Source: Saprospiraceae bacterium
GTDB taxonomy: Bacteria; Bacteroidota; Bacteroidia; Chitinophagales; Saprospiraceae
Length of the DNA: 64,000 nucleotides
Reading direction: 5' to 3'
NCBI GenBank assembly: GCA_028285545.1
Contig: JANQPA010000008.1
Span: 1-64,000, forward strand
Below the pieces are notes generated by a model. That model was given only the letters and a program-made list of their open reading frames with translations, ran no database searches and had not been told where the DNA came from. Made by a program: the position numbers and the translations under genes. Of the stretch, positions 34,589 through 43,821 are shown in pieces. How positions within the stretch are numbered: position 1 is the stretch's first letter; every line of letters starts with the position of its first letter.

Positions 34589-36919
34589 ATGCTTACCCGA
34601 CCTTTTCCTTTTGTCCTCATCCTTTTATTATTTGTAACCTTCAAATTGAATGGCCAAGCCCCTCTTTTTAAAATTAGTGGATATGTAAGTGATAATGTTT
34701 CGCATGATAAACTTTCTTATGTTACCGTCATCGCCCAAACTCCAGAAAAAACCTTTGTAGAAGGAACAACTACAGATGAAAACGGCAAATTTGTTTTGAA
34801 GCTGAGCAAGGGCAAGTATATTTTAAATTTTAGTTTCATCGGATATAAAAATGAAGAAAAGGTTGTTGAGATCAATAATTCTCAAGAATTAAACTTTCAC
34901 CTTGAAGCAGAAATCCAAAGTTTACAAACAATTGTAGTTAATGAGGAACGAACCTCCGTGGAACAAAAAATAGATCGAAAGGTAATTAATGTGGGAAAAG
35001 ATTTACAATCTAGTGGAGGTGATGCAATCGAGGTACTTAGTCAGATTGCCGAAGTCCAAACCAATCCTGATGGAGGGATCGAACTTAGGGGTTCTTCTAA
35101 TGTAAATCTTCTGGTAAATGGAAAGCCTTCCCCTCTTGCGCCCCAAGATCTTCTGCAACAAATAGATGCTACTGAGATCCAAAAAATAGAGCTAATAACT
35201 TCTCCATCTGCCAAATACAGAGCAGATGGTTTATCCGGGATTATCAACATTATTACCAAGAGAAATAAACAAAAAGGTTTTTTAGCCAACCTGAACGGTA
35301 GTCTAAATACCAACCCTACTTATAGAGCTGGACTTTCTCTTAGTCAAGGTGGAAAAAATTTAAATCTTAATCTTAATCTGAATGCTACTGAAGCCAGTAA
35401 TAGAACACGGATCCTTCGAAGCCGGAACTCTAATGGTTTTCAATATACTCAAATTGGAGGAAGCACATTTGATGGTCAGGTCAGAAGCATAAAAACAGGC
35501 CTAGACTGGTTTTTAAATGAAAAAAATGAGTTCTCCTTATCTGCAAATTATACCAACAATTCGCATCTCATCACCAATACAGCTAATGTAGAAGAGGATA
35601 ATTCTGAATACCAATTTAGGGCAGCTAATGATCATGTGCATTTGAGTGCTGATTTTAATGCTAATTTTCGACATTCCTTTAAGACCAAGGATCATTATTT
35701 GGAGGCAGATTTTCAATTTTCAGACAACCGAAATGATCTGGGTGCAAACTTCCTCAACCTAAGTACAGAAACTGAAAGTTTTCTCGATTACAACACACAA
35801 ATTGGCAATTGGGCCTTGGATTATGTACTTCCTTTCCTGGATAAAAAGATAGTCATTGAAAGTGGACTTCTTTATACCTCCAAAAGGGTAGTCAACCAAA
35901 GAAGAGCGGTAGATCTTTTCCTGGAAACAGATTTGGATCGCTTTGATTTTGAAGAACAGACCCTGGCTATTTATGGGCTAATCAAAAAGGATTGGGAAGC
36001 ATTTAAAATCCAATTAGGCTTAAGGTATGAAAGCTTCCAATCTGATAGTAAGTTCCAGGATATCCGGCTTCCCATTACCAGGAATTTTAATAACTTTTTC
36101 CCTTCCGCCCATTTTAGTTATCGTTTTAGTGACAAAAGCAGTATGAACCTGGGATATAATAGGAGAATTTCGCGTCCGGGTCTTTGGAATATTAATCCTT
36201 TTGCCAATGCCTCTGATCCATTTTTTAACAGAAGAGGAAACCCAAGTTTAAACCCTGAGTTTTCGGACAACCTGGAATGGAATTATTCCTTCACCCAAGG
36301 CAAGTGGTCACTGAATCCAGGAATATTCTTTAGGCGAAAAAGCAATTTAATTCTCCCTCTTTATGAATCAGATGAAGAAAACACCGTCTTCCAAAGTTAT
36401 ATTAATGAAGGAAACAGTACAGCTTATGGACTTGAATTAGCCCTTAGCTTATCTCCATTTAAATTTTTAAGGACCAATTTAAGCAGCAATATTTATTGGG
36501 AAAAATTAAGAGGAGTACCTGATCAAAATCTGGGCTTTGTAAACCTAAGAAGATATAACTGGACCTTAAAGAATCTATTTAAAATTCATAAAAATCTGAA
36601 CTTAGACCTAACCTGGATTTATAGGGGTGGTAGTACTTATCGATACAGCCAGGCAGAAAGCTTTGGAAAAATCGACATGGCCCTCAGATGGAAAGTCCTA
36701 AAAGGGAAAGGCAGCATCAATGCTCGTTTGACCGATGTTTTCAATACCGCCCAATATGAATCCATCCTTTTTGGAGACGGTTTTGAAGAAAATACTTTTC
36801 GCAAGGGTCTAACGCGCGTAGGCTACCTTTCCTTCAACTATAAATTCGCTAGTTTAATTAATCTTAAAAAGAGGAACCGCAAGAATAGAAGAATGGATAA
36901 GTCGGGTGCATTAGAATAA
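34589..36919 (+). CDS. outer-membrane beta-barrel receptor (TonB-dependent-like, barrel family 3)
   Basis: 776 residues with a signal peptide (FPFVLILLLFVTFKLNGQ). A carboxypeptidase-like regulatory domain (about 25-110, with KISGYVSDNVSHDKLSYVTVIAQ and GKFVLKLSKGKYILNFSFIGYK) is followed by a plug (IEVLSQIAEVQTNPDGGIELRGSSNVNLLVNGKPSPLAPQDLLQQI) and a large barrel with RISRPGLWNINPFANASDPFFNRRGNPSLNPE, a hallmark of the outer-membrane beta-barrel family PF14905. These proteins are TonB-dependent-receptor relatives whose substrates are mostly unknown. The end of the gene is part of a 59-base palindrome shared with the convergent gene. Confidence 0.92.
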   Translation: MLTRPFPFVLILLLFVTFKLNGQAPLFKISGYVSDNVSHDKLSYVTVIAQTPEKTFVEGTTTDENGKFVLKLSKGKYILNFSFIGYKNEEKVVEINNSQELNFHLEAEIQSLQTIVVNEERTSVEQKIDRKVINVGKDLQSSGGDAIEVLSQIAEVQTNPDGGIELRGSSNVNLLVNGKPSPLAPQDLLQQIDATEIQKIELITSPSAKYRADGLSGIINIITKRNKQKGFLANLNGSLNTNPTYRAGLSLSQGGKNLNLNLNLNATEASNRTRILRSRNSNGFQYTQIGGSTFDGQVRSIKTGLDWFLNEKNEFSLSANYTNNSHLITNTANVEEDNSEYQFRAANDHVHLSADFNANFRHSFKTKDHYLEADFQFSDNRNDLGANFLNLSTETESFLDYNTQIGNWALDYVLPFLDKKIVIESGLLYTSKRVVNQRRAVDLFLETDLDRFDFEEQTLAIYGLIKKDWEAFKIQLGLRYESFQSDSKFQDIRLPITRNFNNFFPSAHFSYRFSDKSSMNLGYNRRISRPGLWNINPFANASDPFFNRRGNPSLNPEFSDNLEWNYSFTQGKWSLNPGIFFRRKSNLILPLYESDEENTVFQSYINEGNSTAYGLELALSLSPFKFLRTNLSSNIYWEKLRGVPDQNLGFVNLRRYNWTLKNLFKIHKNLNLDLTWIYRGGSTYRYSQAESFGKIDMALRWKVLKGKGSINARLTDVFNTAQYESILFGDGFEENTFRKGLTRVGYLSFNYKFASLINLKKRNRKNRRMDKSGALE

Positions 36920-36966
36920 TAAAATAATCGGGTGCTTGGCACCCGATTATTTTATTATTCTAATGC
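36908..36966. terminator. 59-bp palindrome overlapping the ends of two convergent genes
   Basis: Perfect arms of 28 bases (36908-36935, 36939-36966) with a three-base loop. The left arm covers the last four codons of the barrel gene (stop 36917-36919); the right arm covers the last codons and stop (36947-36949) of the convergent lectin-like gene. A shared bidirectional terminator is likely. Confidence 0.85.
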
Positions 36967-38062
36967 CTTCTAAGTTCTCTAATTTACCTCTAATGCCCCA
37001 TCCTCCGAATGTTTCGGAGACAGCCACCCAAATTTCGTTTCTTCCTTTTTTGAGTGGTAAATAAACGGTATCGAAAAAACCAATGGTGCCGAGGTAGCGA
37101 TAATCACGTGTAGCATAAGAATCATTCCCGCTGAATATGGCCTGACCATTACAATAAACTTTGGCCCGATCGCTGAATCCGAGCTGAAGGGCCTTTATTT
37201 GCTCAGTACTTGAATTCAGAACCAATTTAGCAAAGACGGTATTTCGTTCATTAGCAGCAAAATTGGAAATGGAGGCTAAATTTGCTGTACCTGAATTTTC
37301 TACGGGCAGCTCTTTCCAGGTCCAGTTTTGTTTTGCTAAATTTTTAATATGATAAACATCCTTAAGGTCGCTTTCTGCAAAAGGCTCAGAAACATACCAT
37401 CGGTCTATAGCCAAAGGATCTAAAGGCTGCTCTTCTACCGGGGCATTGACCAATTTAGGCATATCTACAGCTTGGTAACTAAAATTGGCAAAATAGACAG
37501 GTACTCTGGCTCCTGAAACCATTAGCTGGCCTTCCTGAGGATCGTGTTTTAGAAAAGGGATGTGAAGGATGGGAGTCCTCATATTATCAACATATAGTTC
37601 AGCCCGGCTTCCTGACACCACTAATTTGACATGAAACCATTTATTAAAATTATATTCATAAGGCACTCCATATTCTTCCCCATGATACAACTGCCAGGAA
37701 GAAACTCCATTAAACACCGGACAATATTGATTGGCATCTGGATTTCCAGATTGATGAGGGCGGAAATAGAACTCTTCAAAATTTCTGAGGTCTTGCATCC
37801 GAAAACGAATGCCCGTAAAACCCCTCTGCTCAGGAAAAGCCATATCCCATTCGATAATTCCATCCTTAAACTTGGAATCTCTTAATATGGCGATGCCCCC
37901 ATGCATAAATAATGCTGGTTGACCTTTGTATTCTTTAAATTCATGTTTCTGGGAACGAATATCCCATTTAATAGAATCAAAAGGCACAGAAATTTGTCCG
38001 GTCAAAGGAAAAATTACTCCTAAAAGACAAAAAACAAAAAGACTCGTTTTTCTTATTTGCAT
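36947..38062 (-). CDS. secreted concanavalin A-like lectin (LamG-type) protein
   Basis: 371 residues with a signal peptide (SLFVFCLLGVIFPLTGQ). Residues ~25-200 form a jelly-roll of the LamG/ConA-like type: ILRDSKFKDGIIEWDMAFPEQRGFTGIRFRM, YEYNFNKWFHVKLVVSGSRAELYVDN and PVYFANFSYQAVDM. The second half (~225-371) is another beta-rich domain (VFAKLVLNSSTEQIKALQLGFSDRAKVYCNGQAIFSG, TVYLPLKKGRNEIWVAVSETFGGWGIRG) of the kind seen in carbohydrate-binding galactose-binding-fold modules. No catalytic motif is visible; sugar binding is an inference. It is divergent from the HTH/TM/lectin regulator with a palindrome in between. Confidence 0.75.
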   Translation of the reverse strand: MQIRKTSLFVFCLLGVIFPLTGQISVPFDSIKWDIRSQKHEFKEYKGQPALFMHGGIAILRDSKFKDGIIEWDMAFPEQRGFTGIRFRMQDLRNFEEFYFRPHQSGNPDANQYCPVFNGVSSWQLYHGEEYGVPYEYNFNKWFHVKLVVSGSRAELYVDNMRTPILHIPFLKHDPQEGQLMVSGARVPVYFANFSYQAVDMPKLVNAPVEEQPLDPLAIDRWYVSEPFAESDLKDVYHIKNLAKQNWTWKELPVENSGTANLASISNFAANERNTVFAKLVLNSSTEQIKALQLGFSDRAKVYCNGQAIFSGNDSYATRDYRYLGTIGFFDTVYLPLKKGRNEIWVAVSETFGGWGIRGKLENLEGIRIIK

Positions 38063-38131
38063 ACACTATTGGTTTTGATGCTTCATTTTTTCCACAATTA
38101 AAAACATAGTAATTTTTAAGGCAATACACCC

Positions 38132-38151
38132 CTTGTACAATTTTGTACAAG
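38132..38151. promoter_or_regulatory. palindromic operator candidate between divergent genes
   Basis: Perfect dyad CTTGTACAA-TT-TTGTACAAG with nine-base arms and a two-base centre in the 150-base gap between the lectin-like gene (start 38062) and the HTH/TM/lectin regulator (start 38213). Half-site spacing is right for a homodimeric HTH protein. Likely ligand: the divergent regulator itself (inference). Confidence 0.6.
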
Positions 38152-38185
38152 TAATAACAAACATGATTTAGAGGTAAAAATTCCG

Positions 38186-38193
38186 TATTTTTG
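38186..38193 (+). promoter_or_regulatory. -7 element TATTTTTG of a Bacteroidota sigma-A promoter
   Basis: TATTTTTG fits the Bacteroidota -7 consensus TAnnTTTG and lies 19 bases before the regulator ATG at 38213. No clear -33 TTG is visible at the right distance, so this is tentative. The dyad at 38132-38151 would sit about 35-55 bases upstream of it. Confidence 0.4.
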
Positions 38194-38212
38194 ATTCTTT
38201 AATTAGAAAGTA

Positions 38213-39505
38213 ATGCCTGCAGAGAACTATCACATAAAACAATGTCTTGAGGCGATAGAGGCCAAATTAAACTGGGGAAATAGTAAACAGTGGACCCATC
38301 AGGATTTTATCAATTTAAGCGAAAAAATCCAGGAAGAGACAGGTCAGTCTTTAAGTTATATCACTTTAAAAAGGGTGTGGGGAAAAGTCACTTATAACAG
38401 CCTACCCAATTTAAATACACTCAATACACTTGCTAATTTTTTAGGACATGATTCCTGGCGAAGCTATCAACATTTACAAAAAATTAGTTCTCCCCAAAAA
38501 GGCCGTCAATTTCTAAGTAATGGAGTTTTCAAAAACAGGTTTCAATTTTTTAAAAAAGCAGCGATCTTTTTCCAGGCCCTAAGTGCTTTTCTAGTCATTA
38601 TTTGGATTGTGGTCATCACTCCAGCTGCTAAAGAACAGGTAGAAATAAATCCGGAAGATTTCGACTTTTCCAGTAAAAAAATAGTATCACAAGGGATTCC
38701 TAATTCAGTGGTTTTTGATATCGAGGCCTCTAAATCTCCTCATGATTCCATCCAGGTACAACAATCCTGGGATAAACGACGCAGGACCACCATCCCAAAA
38801 GATCATACCCAACATACATCGATTTATTATTTTCCTGGTTTTTTTGAGGCCAAGCTGGTTGTTGGAGGTCAGATTGTAAAGGAACATCAATTGCATATTA
38901 CTACTAATGGATGGTACTGTGCGGTACAACAAGAACCTGTTCCCGTCTATTTTCCTTTATCAGAAGTGCAATCTTCTCAAGGTTTAGAAATAACAGAAGA
39001 TCATTTACGCAATAAAAGTATTCCGCTACAGCCACAGGTGCCACTTACGCGGATTGGAAATGTAAGAGATTTCCAAGGATTAAAAACCGATAATTTCGTC
39101 TTCGAAGCTACCATTCAAAACACCTATAAAGAAGGAAGCGGAATTTGTCAATATACCCAAGTTTACCTCTTATGTGAAGGAAATATTGTAAAGGTGCCCT
39201 TGTCAGCTAAAGGTTGTGTCTCCTCTACCAGCCTTTATTTTGTCAATCATTCTGCCAAAGGAAAAGAAAAGGATTTATCTGCTTTTGGCGTCGATTTTGA
39301 CAAAGATGTTCATCTTAAAATCAAAAGTGTGGACGGAAAAGCAAGTATTTTTTTAGATCATAAATTAGTCTATAGCATAGACGAAAAGATCAAGGGTATT
39401 CCAATCAAAGGGATTGATTTTCGTTTTCAGGGATTAGGCAAAGTCGATGATGTCAAAATTGGCAAATCAGAAGAAGATTGGCTTCTTATGGATACTTTTA
39501 ATTAG
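38213..39505 (+). CDS. HTH-like cytoplasmic domain / TM / periplasmic lectin one-component regulator
   Basis: 430 residues in three parts. Residues 1-90 (FINLSEKIQEETGQSLSYITLKRVWGKV, TLNTLANFLGHDSWRSYQHLQ) are an HTH-like domain often found at the N terminus of Bacteroidota membrane regulators. One membrane helix follows at ~118-137 (AAIFFQALSAFLVIIWIVVI). The periplasmic part has a PKD-like unit (~155-245, VVFDIEASKSPHDSIQVQQSWD and YYFPGFFEAKLVVGG) and a C-terminal ConA-like lectin unit (~280-425, TDNFVFEATIQNTY, VHLKIKSVDGKASIFLDHKLVYSI). It could sense a glycan outside and bind DNA inside. It is divergent from a secreted lectin gene. Domain calls are by pattern; sensing role is inferred. 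Confidence 0.7.
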   Translation: MPAENYHIKQCLEAIEAKLNWGNSKQWTHQDFINLSEKIQEETGQSLSYITLKRVWGKVTYNSLPNLNTLNTLANFLGHDSWRSYQHLQKISSPQKGRQFLSNGVFKNRFQFFKKAAIFFQALSAFLVIIWIVVITPAAKEQVEINPEDFDFSSKKIVSQGIPNSVVFDIEASKSPHDSIQVQQSWDKRRRTTIPKDHTQHTSIYYFPGFFEAKLVVGGQIVKEHQLHITTNGWYCAVQQEPVPVYFPLSEVQSSQGLEITEDHLRNKSIPLQPQVPLTRIGNVRDFQGLKTDNFVFEATIQNTYKEGSGICQYTQVYLLCEGNIVKVPLSAKGCVSSTSLYFVNHSAKGKEKDLSAFGVDFDKDVHLKIKSVDGKASIFLDHKLVYSIDEKIKGIPIKGIDFRFQGLGKVDDVKIGKSEEDWLLMDTFN

Positions 39506-39724
39506 ATCTATTTATATAATTACCTCCATTAGTTGAGCGGGAATACTATTTTTTTGAGTATCTGGCATTTTCTCCTCTTAGTTCAACAAACTTATCCTAT
39601 CGTAAGATATACTCAAGTATATGAGCCATGCAATAAATAGACATTGTAAAGCCTATACCTTCTGGCTAGTTTTGGAGTATCAAATACAACAACAACCTTT
39701 TTCTAACAACCAAAAATTTGCCTG

Positions 39725-40162
39725 ATGAAAAGCTTAAATGTCAAAAACAAACTAGGATCAACACATTTAATGGACCCTAAAACGGATTTATTTTTAACTG
39801 TCCCTCAAGGATTTAGACTCTATGCTGCTACAGGCCGTTTTTGGATTGGTGGCCATCAAGATAGCGGAGAATATCTCCACATTGAAAGAATCTCCTCAAG
39901 GGATAATATACCTACGATCTTGGCGGAAGGGGACCTGGACATGTATTTGGCAACAAAAAATCATGCAGAAAAATTAAGCGACAAATTATCAGGAGTATGG
40001 GTCTCGGGCACTATTGGAAGGAATGATATCATGGGATATTTAATCAAAGTAGAGTATTCCAAAACAGATAGCTATTTGGTTTTAGTGGCCAGAGTAAAAA
40101 GTGATACAATAGGATCAGAAAAGAGCTTGGCCATTGAAATTGGACAAGCGATGATAAAATAA
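39725..40162 (+). CDS. cytoplasmic protein of unknown function
   Basis: 145 residues without signal peptide or membrane helix. The sequence alternates strands and helices (LFLTVPQGFRLYAATGRFWIGG, EYLHIERISSRDNIPTILAEGDLDMYLATKNHAEKLSDKLSGVWVSG, GYLIKVEYSKTDSYLVLVARVKS), so a small alpha+beta domain is likely. I do not recognise the family. The ATG at 39725 is the first in frame after a stop-rich 218-base gap. Its nearest partner is the SusC gene 629 bases downstream, too far to imply co-function. Confidence 0.55.
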   Translation: MKSLNVKNKLGSTHLMDPKTDLFLTVPQGFRLYAATGRFWIGGHQDSGEYLHIERISSRDNIPTILAEGDLDMYLATKNHAEKLSDKLSGVWVSGTIGRNDIMGYLIKVEYSKTDSYLVLVARVKSDTIGSEKSLAIEIGQAMIK

Positions 40163-40790
40163 GGTGAAATATGAGTTCTTCCTTAATTAAAAATTAGGTC
40201 TATTGAATGACCACAATATGATGATTATGGAATGATTGGGATCGGAGCCTCGAAATGTCGGGGCCCCTCTTTAAACAAAAAGTCATTCTCTCAGATTTAG
40301 GATAATGCAATTTTTTAAATAAATGGGTAAATTTTCTTGAAATACCTGGCACCCTTTTTATTTTTTGGGGCCGGGTATTTTTTACTCCCTCTAGCCACTG
40401 TCTTAGCCCTGACATTCTTACCAATGTTCAAGCCTTGCAAAATTCTTTCCATAGGCTTAATTTCCAAATATCAAACTTTAACCTTTTCTATTATCATTGC
40501 GCCCTTCAGAAATGCAACTTCTGTTTTCATCAAACTGTCATTATGTTGATTCACTTCTTGGTTCGAAGATAGTACTTGTATCCGTTCTCAATGTTTATTA
40601 GTACTTACAATAAGCATTCTGCTGTTATTTCGAATTAGTCATGGAAAAGAGTGCACTACAGATCGGTTGATACTGAATAAATTTTAATTCAGGTATTGCC
40701 GACATACTTATTTAAGGCCTTCATCCTGCATTTGACAGATGGAGTCCCTGGCATTTATTTTTTCACTCACTATTTTAAACCTGATTGTTT
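40163..40790. other. 628-base intergenic region with one hairpin
   Basis: No coding region can be supported. At 40340-40380 there is an imperfect hairpin (AAATACCTGGC against GCCGGGTATTT, one wobble) followed by a short T run, a likely plus-strand terminator. Its distance of about 180 bases from the upstream gene leaves room for a long 3' leader or a small RNA. The last 200 bases before SusC must hold its promoter and leader, but I cannot place a convincing -33/-7 pair. Confidence 0.5.
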
Positions 40791-43700
40791 ATGAAACGAG
40801 AAATGATTAGGCGATTTGCCTTGCTTTTTGCATTTGTAACAGCTTATTGCCTGCCTCTATTCGCTCAATTTACTGCTACTGGAAAAGTAATTGATATTAA
40901 CAACGAAGCGCTGCCAGGAGTAGCTGTCCAGGTAAAAGGTACAACTTTAGGTACAGTAACGGAAGCAGATGGAAACTTCACATTGGCCCTTCCCGGCAGT
41001 TCTGCTACCCTTGAATTTAGTTTTATTGGCTTTTCAAGCCAGGAAATACAAATCAACTCTTCCAATGCTCAAAACTTAAGTATTGTTCTGAGTGAATCCA
41101 GTACTACCCTGGATGAGGTGGTAGTAACAGGACTAGCCTCTTCGGTTAAGAGATCGAATTCAGCTAATGCAGTCTCTACCGTATCCGGAGAAGAGTTAAC
41201 CGGCTCCACAAGCATCCAAACTTTGGATGGAGGTCTTCAAGGTAAATTGACCGGCGCCAATATTATTTCCAATTCTGGTGCCCCTGGTGGAGGTATTTCT
41301 GTTAAATTAAGAGGAATTACTACCGTCCTGGGTTCTTCAGAACCACTTTACATCATTGATGGAATTTATATGGACAATTCTTCCTTCTCTTCCGGTACCA
41401 ATCCCGTAAGTGCTTCTCGCACCAATGGTGAAATTACGGATGAACAGGATAATCCCTCTAATCGAATCGCAGACCTAAATCCTGAAGATATCGCCAGTGT
41501 AGAAATTCTAAAGGGCGCAGCAGCAGCAGCAATTTATGGTGCCAGAGCCAATTCCGGGGTTATTATCATTACCACCAAAAAAGGAAAGGCTGGTGAAACC
41601 ACCATTAACTTTAATCAAAGCTTTGGGCAGGCTCGATTGGTTCGGAAACTCGGTATGCGAGATTATACAGAAGAGAAAATCCGTAATACTTTTTTAAGTC
41701 CTTTTGATGAGGATGATGTCACTGCATTTAGAAATGGGCCACTATTTGATTATGAAGAAGAATTATATGGTAATAAGGGATTATTATATAATGGTGCCGT
41801 GACTTTATCTGGTGGCAATCAAAAAACCAAGTTTTACATCAATGGCTCCTATAAAGATGAGGAGGGAATTATCAAACGCACAGGATTTGAACGTAAATCT
41901 ATCCGAGCTAACCTCGATCATAAAATTTCGGATCTATTTGATTTGTCGATCACCGCAAACTATATCAACTCTTCTGCAGATCGAAGCATTTCCAATAATG
42001 ATAATTCGGGAGTTTCACTAGGAATTGCCTATGGAAGCACACCTCCCTGGGAAAATCTCTTCCCGGATGCCAACGGGATTTACCCCAATAATAACTATGC
42101 TGCTTCCAATTTTTTACAAACCAGAGATTTAATGACCAATAATGAAACCACCAACCGAATTCTAGGAGGAGCCACCTTAAACGTCAATTTGTTGAGAAGA
42201 GATCAAGCGTTCTTAAAACTTCGATTAAATGCAGGACTAGATTACTTTACCAATGAAACCACCGTCCATTTTCCGGAAAACCTTCAGTTCATGGTAGGTA
42301 ATTTGAATGGTTTCTATTCCTTGGGTAATAATGTGGTACTTAACAATAATTATTCCGCTATCCTGGTTTTTGAAAATTATACAGGCAACTGGTTACTTAG
42401 GTCACAGGTAGGAATTAACCGACTGGGGTTTTCCCAAAAAAGGGTGACTACACAAGCCAACAATCTTGTTGGTGGCCAGACCAATCTTGAACAGGCAGGA
42501 TCCATTTCTGTATTTAATCGAGAATTAGAGAGTACCGATATAGGGTATTTTTTTCAGCAGGAGGCGAATTGGGATGATAAGGTAATCGTGACCGCAGGCC
42601 TTAGAGCAGATCAATCTACCTTAAATGGAGATGCTAATGAACTATTTTACTATCCAAAAGCATCCATAGCGCTCAATCTAGGAAATTTCAACTTTTTAGA
42701 AGGCAATCTTTTTAGCTTACTTAAGTTAAGGGCTGCCTATGGTGAAGCAGGAGGAGTTCCTACTGCTAATCCCAACGACCTTGCCCTTCCTTCCCAGTCT
42801 GTTTTAATTGGTGCAAATATTGAAGGTAATACTGGGTCCTTGATCGGAAGCCTTCGCGGGAACCCAGATATTCAGCCTGAAAGATCTAAGGAATTTGAAA
42901 CTGGACTCGATCTTGGTTTTTTGGAGAATAAAATTACCCTGGAAGCTACCTTTTACAATAAAATTGTTGACGACCTGATCCTTCAGGCCGAAGTGCCGGA
43001 ATCCCAGGGCTTTGAATTTGAGATTTTAAATGGCGGAAAACTGAGAAATCAGGGATATGAATTAGCCTTAACATTGAACCCGGTGCGCAACACTAATTTT
43101 AACTGGACAAGTAGGATTAACTGGTGGCGAAATCGATCAGAGGTTTTAAGGTTGGACATTCCCGCCTTTGAGGTGGCAAATGGAGGTTTTAGAAGCTCCC
43201 TGGGTATTTTCAAAATTGAAGAAGGAAAGTCGGTAACTCAAATTGTTGGCTCCGTTCAAGGTTCAGATGGAGTGGTTACTGATGTTCCACTGGGGGATGC
43301 AGAACCAGACTTCCAAATGTCATGGGACAATGACATCACCTTTTTGAAAAACTTCAATTTTTACATGCTTTGGCATTGGAAAAAAGGAGGAGACAATATC
43401 CAGCTGACCTCTCTCCTATCAGATTTTGCCGGAACCTCCTATGACTATGATGAGGATGACGATGGCGATGGAGTCATCAATGGAATACAACGGATCAATG
43501 GGTTTATCGGTATTCCTGATGCCTCTCAGTATGTAGAAGATGCCAGTTACATAAAATTGAGAGAAGTTGCTCTTTATTATACCTTCCCAAATTCTCTTAT
43601 TACCCAATTGTTTAAGGATGTAATTTCAAGTGTCAAATTAGGTGTCTCAGCAAATAATGCCCTTATCATTAGTGATTATCGCACCTATGATCCTGAGGTT

Positions 43701-43796
43701 TCTAATTTCGGTAGCAATGGGGTCTCTTCAGGTATTGAGGTAAATCCTTTCCCTTCTTCTAAAAGGTTTTTCTTCCACTTAAATGTTGGATTCTAA
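40791..43796 (+). CDS. SusC/RagA-family TonB-linked outer-membrane transporter
   Basis: About 1001 residues from the ATG at 40791. A signal peptide (FALLFAFVTAYCLPLFAQ) is followed by a carboxypeptidase-regulatory-like domain (ATGKVIDINNEALPGVAVQVKGTTLGTVT) and a SusC-type plug with the family signature LNPEDIASVEILKGAAAAAIYGARANSGVIIITTKKGK. A 22-strand barrel ends in FFFHLNVGF. No STN domain is present. SusC proteins import large nutrients by pedal-bin action together with a lid lipoprotein (SusD), encoded 25 bases downstream. No glycoside hydrolase is nearby, so the cargo may not be a glycan. At about 1000 residues it is on the normal size scale. Confidence 0.95.
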   Translation: MKREMIRRFALLFAFVTAYCLPLFAQFTATGKVIDINNEALPGVAVQVKGTTLGTVTEADGNFTLALPGSSATLEFSFIGFSSQEIQINSSNAQNLSIVLSESSTTLDEVVVTGLASSVKRSNSANAVSTVSGEELTGSTSIQTLDGGLQGKLTGANIISNSGAPGGGISVKLRGITTVLGSSEPLYIIDGIYMDNSSFSSGTNPVSASRTNGEITDEQDNPSNRIADLNPEDIASVEILKGAAAAAIYGARANSGVIIITTKKGKAGETTINFNQSFGQARLVRKLGMRDYTEEKIRNTFLSPFDEDDVTAFRNGPLFDYEEELYGNKGLLYNGAVTLSGGNQKTKFYINGSYKDEEGIIKRTGFERKSIRANLDHKISDLFDLSITANYINSSADRSISNNDNSGVSLGIAYGSTPPWENLFPDANGIYPNNNYAASNFLQTRDLMTNNETTNRILGGATLNVNLLRRDQAFLKLRLNAGLDYFTNETTVHFPENLQFMVGNLNGFYSLGNNVVLNNNYSAILVFENYTGNWLLRSQVGINRLGFSQKRVTTQANNLVGGQTNLEQAGSISVFNRELESTDIGYFFQQEANWDDKVIVTAGLRADQSTLNGDANELFYYPKASIALNLGNFNFLEGNLFSLLKLRAAYGEAGGVPTANPNDLALPSQSVLIGANIEGNTGSLIGSLRGNPDIQPERSKEFETGLDLGFLENKITLEATFYNKIVDDLILQAEVPESQGFEFEILNGGKLRNQGYELALTLNPVRNTNFNWTSRINWWRNRSEVLRLDIPAFEVANGGFRSSLGIFKIEEGKSVTQIVGSVQGSDGVVTDVPLGDAEPDFQMSWDNDITFLKNFNFYMLWHWKKGGDNIQLTSLLSDFAGTSYDYDEDDDGDGVINGIQRINGFIGIPDASQYVEDASYIKLREVALYYTFPNSLITQLFKDVISSVKLGVSANNALIISDYRTYDPEVSNFGSNGVSSGIEVNPFPSSKRFFFHLNVGF

Positions 43797-43821
43797 TCAT
43801 TTTAATCAAATAAAAATTGAC

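Noticed and set aside
40200..40549. Short open frames on both strands in the gap before SusC
   Set aside because: No signal peptide, fold or family pattern; they overlap the terminator-like hairpin at 40340-40380.
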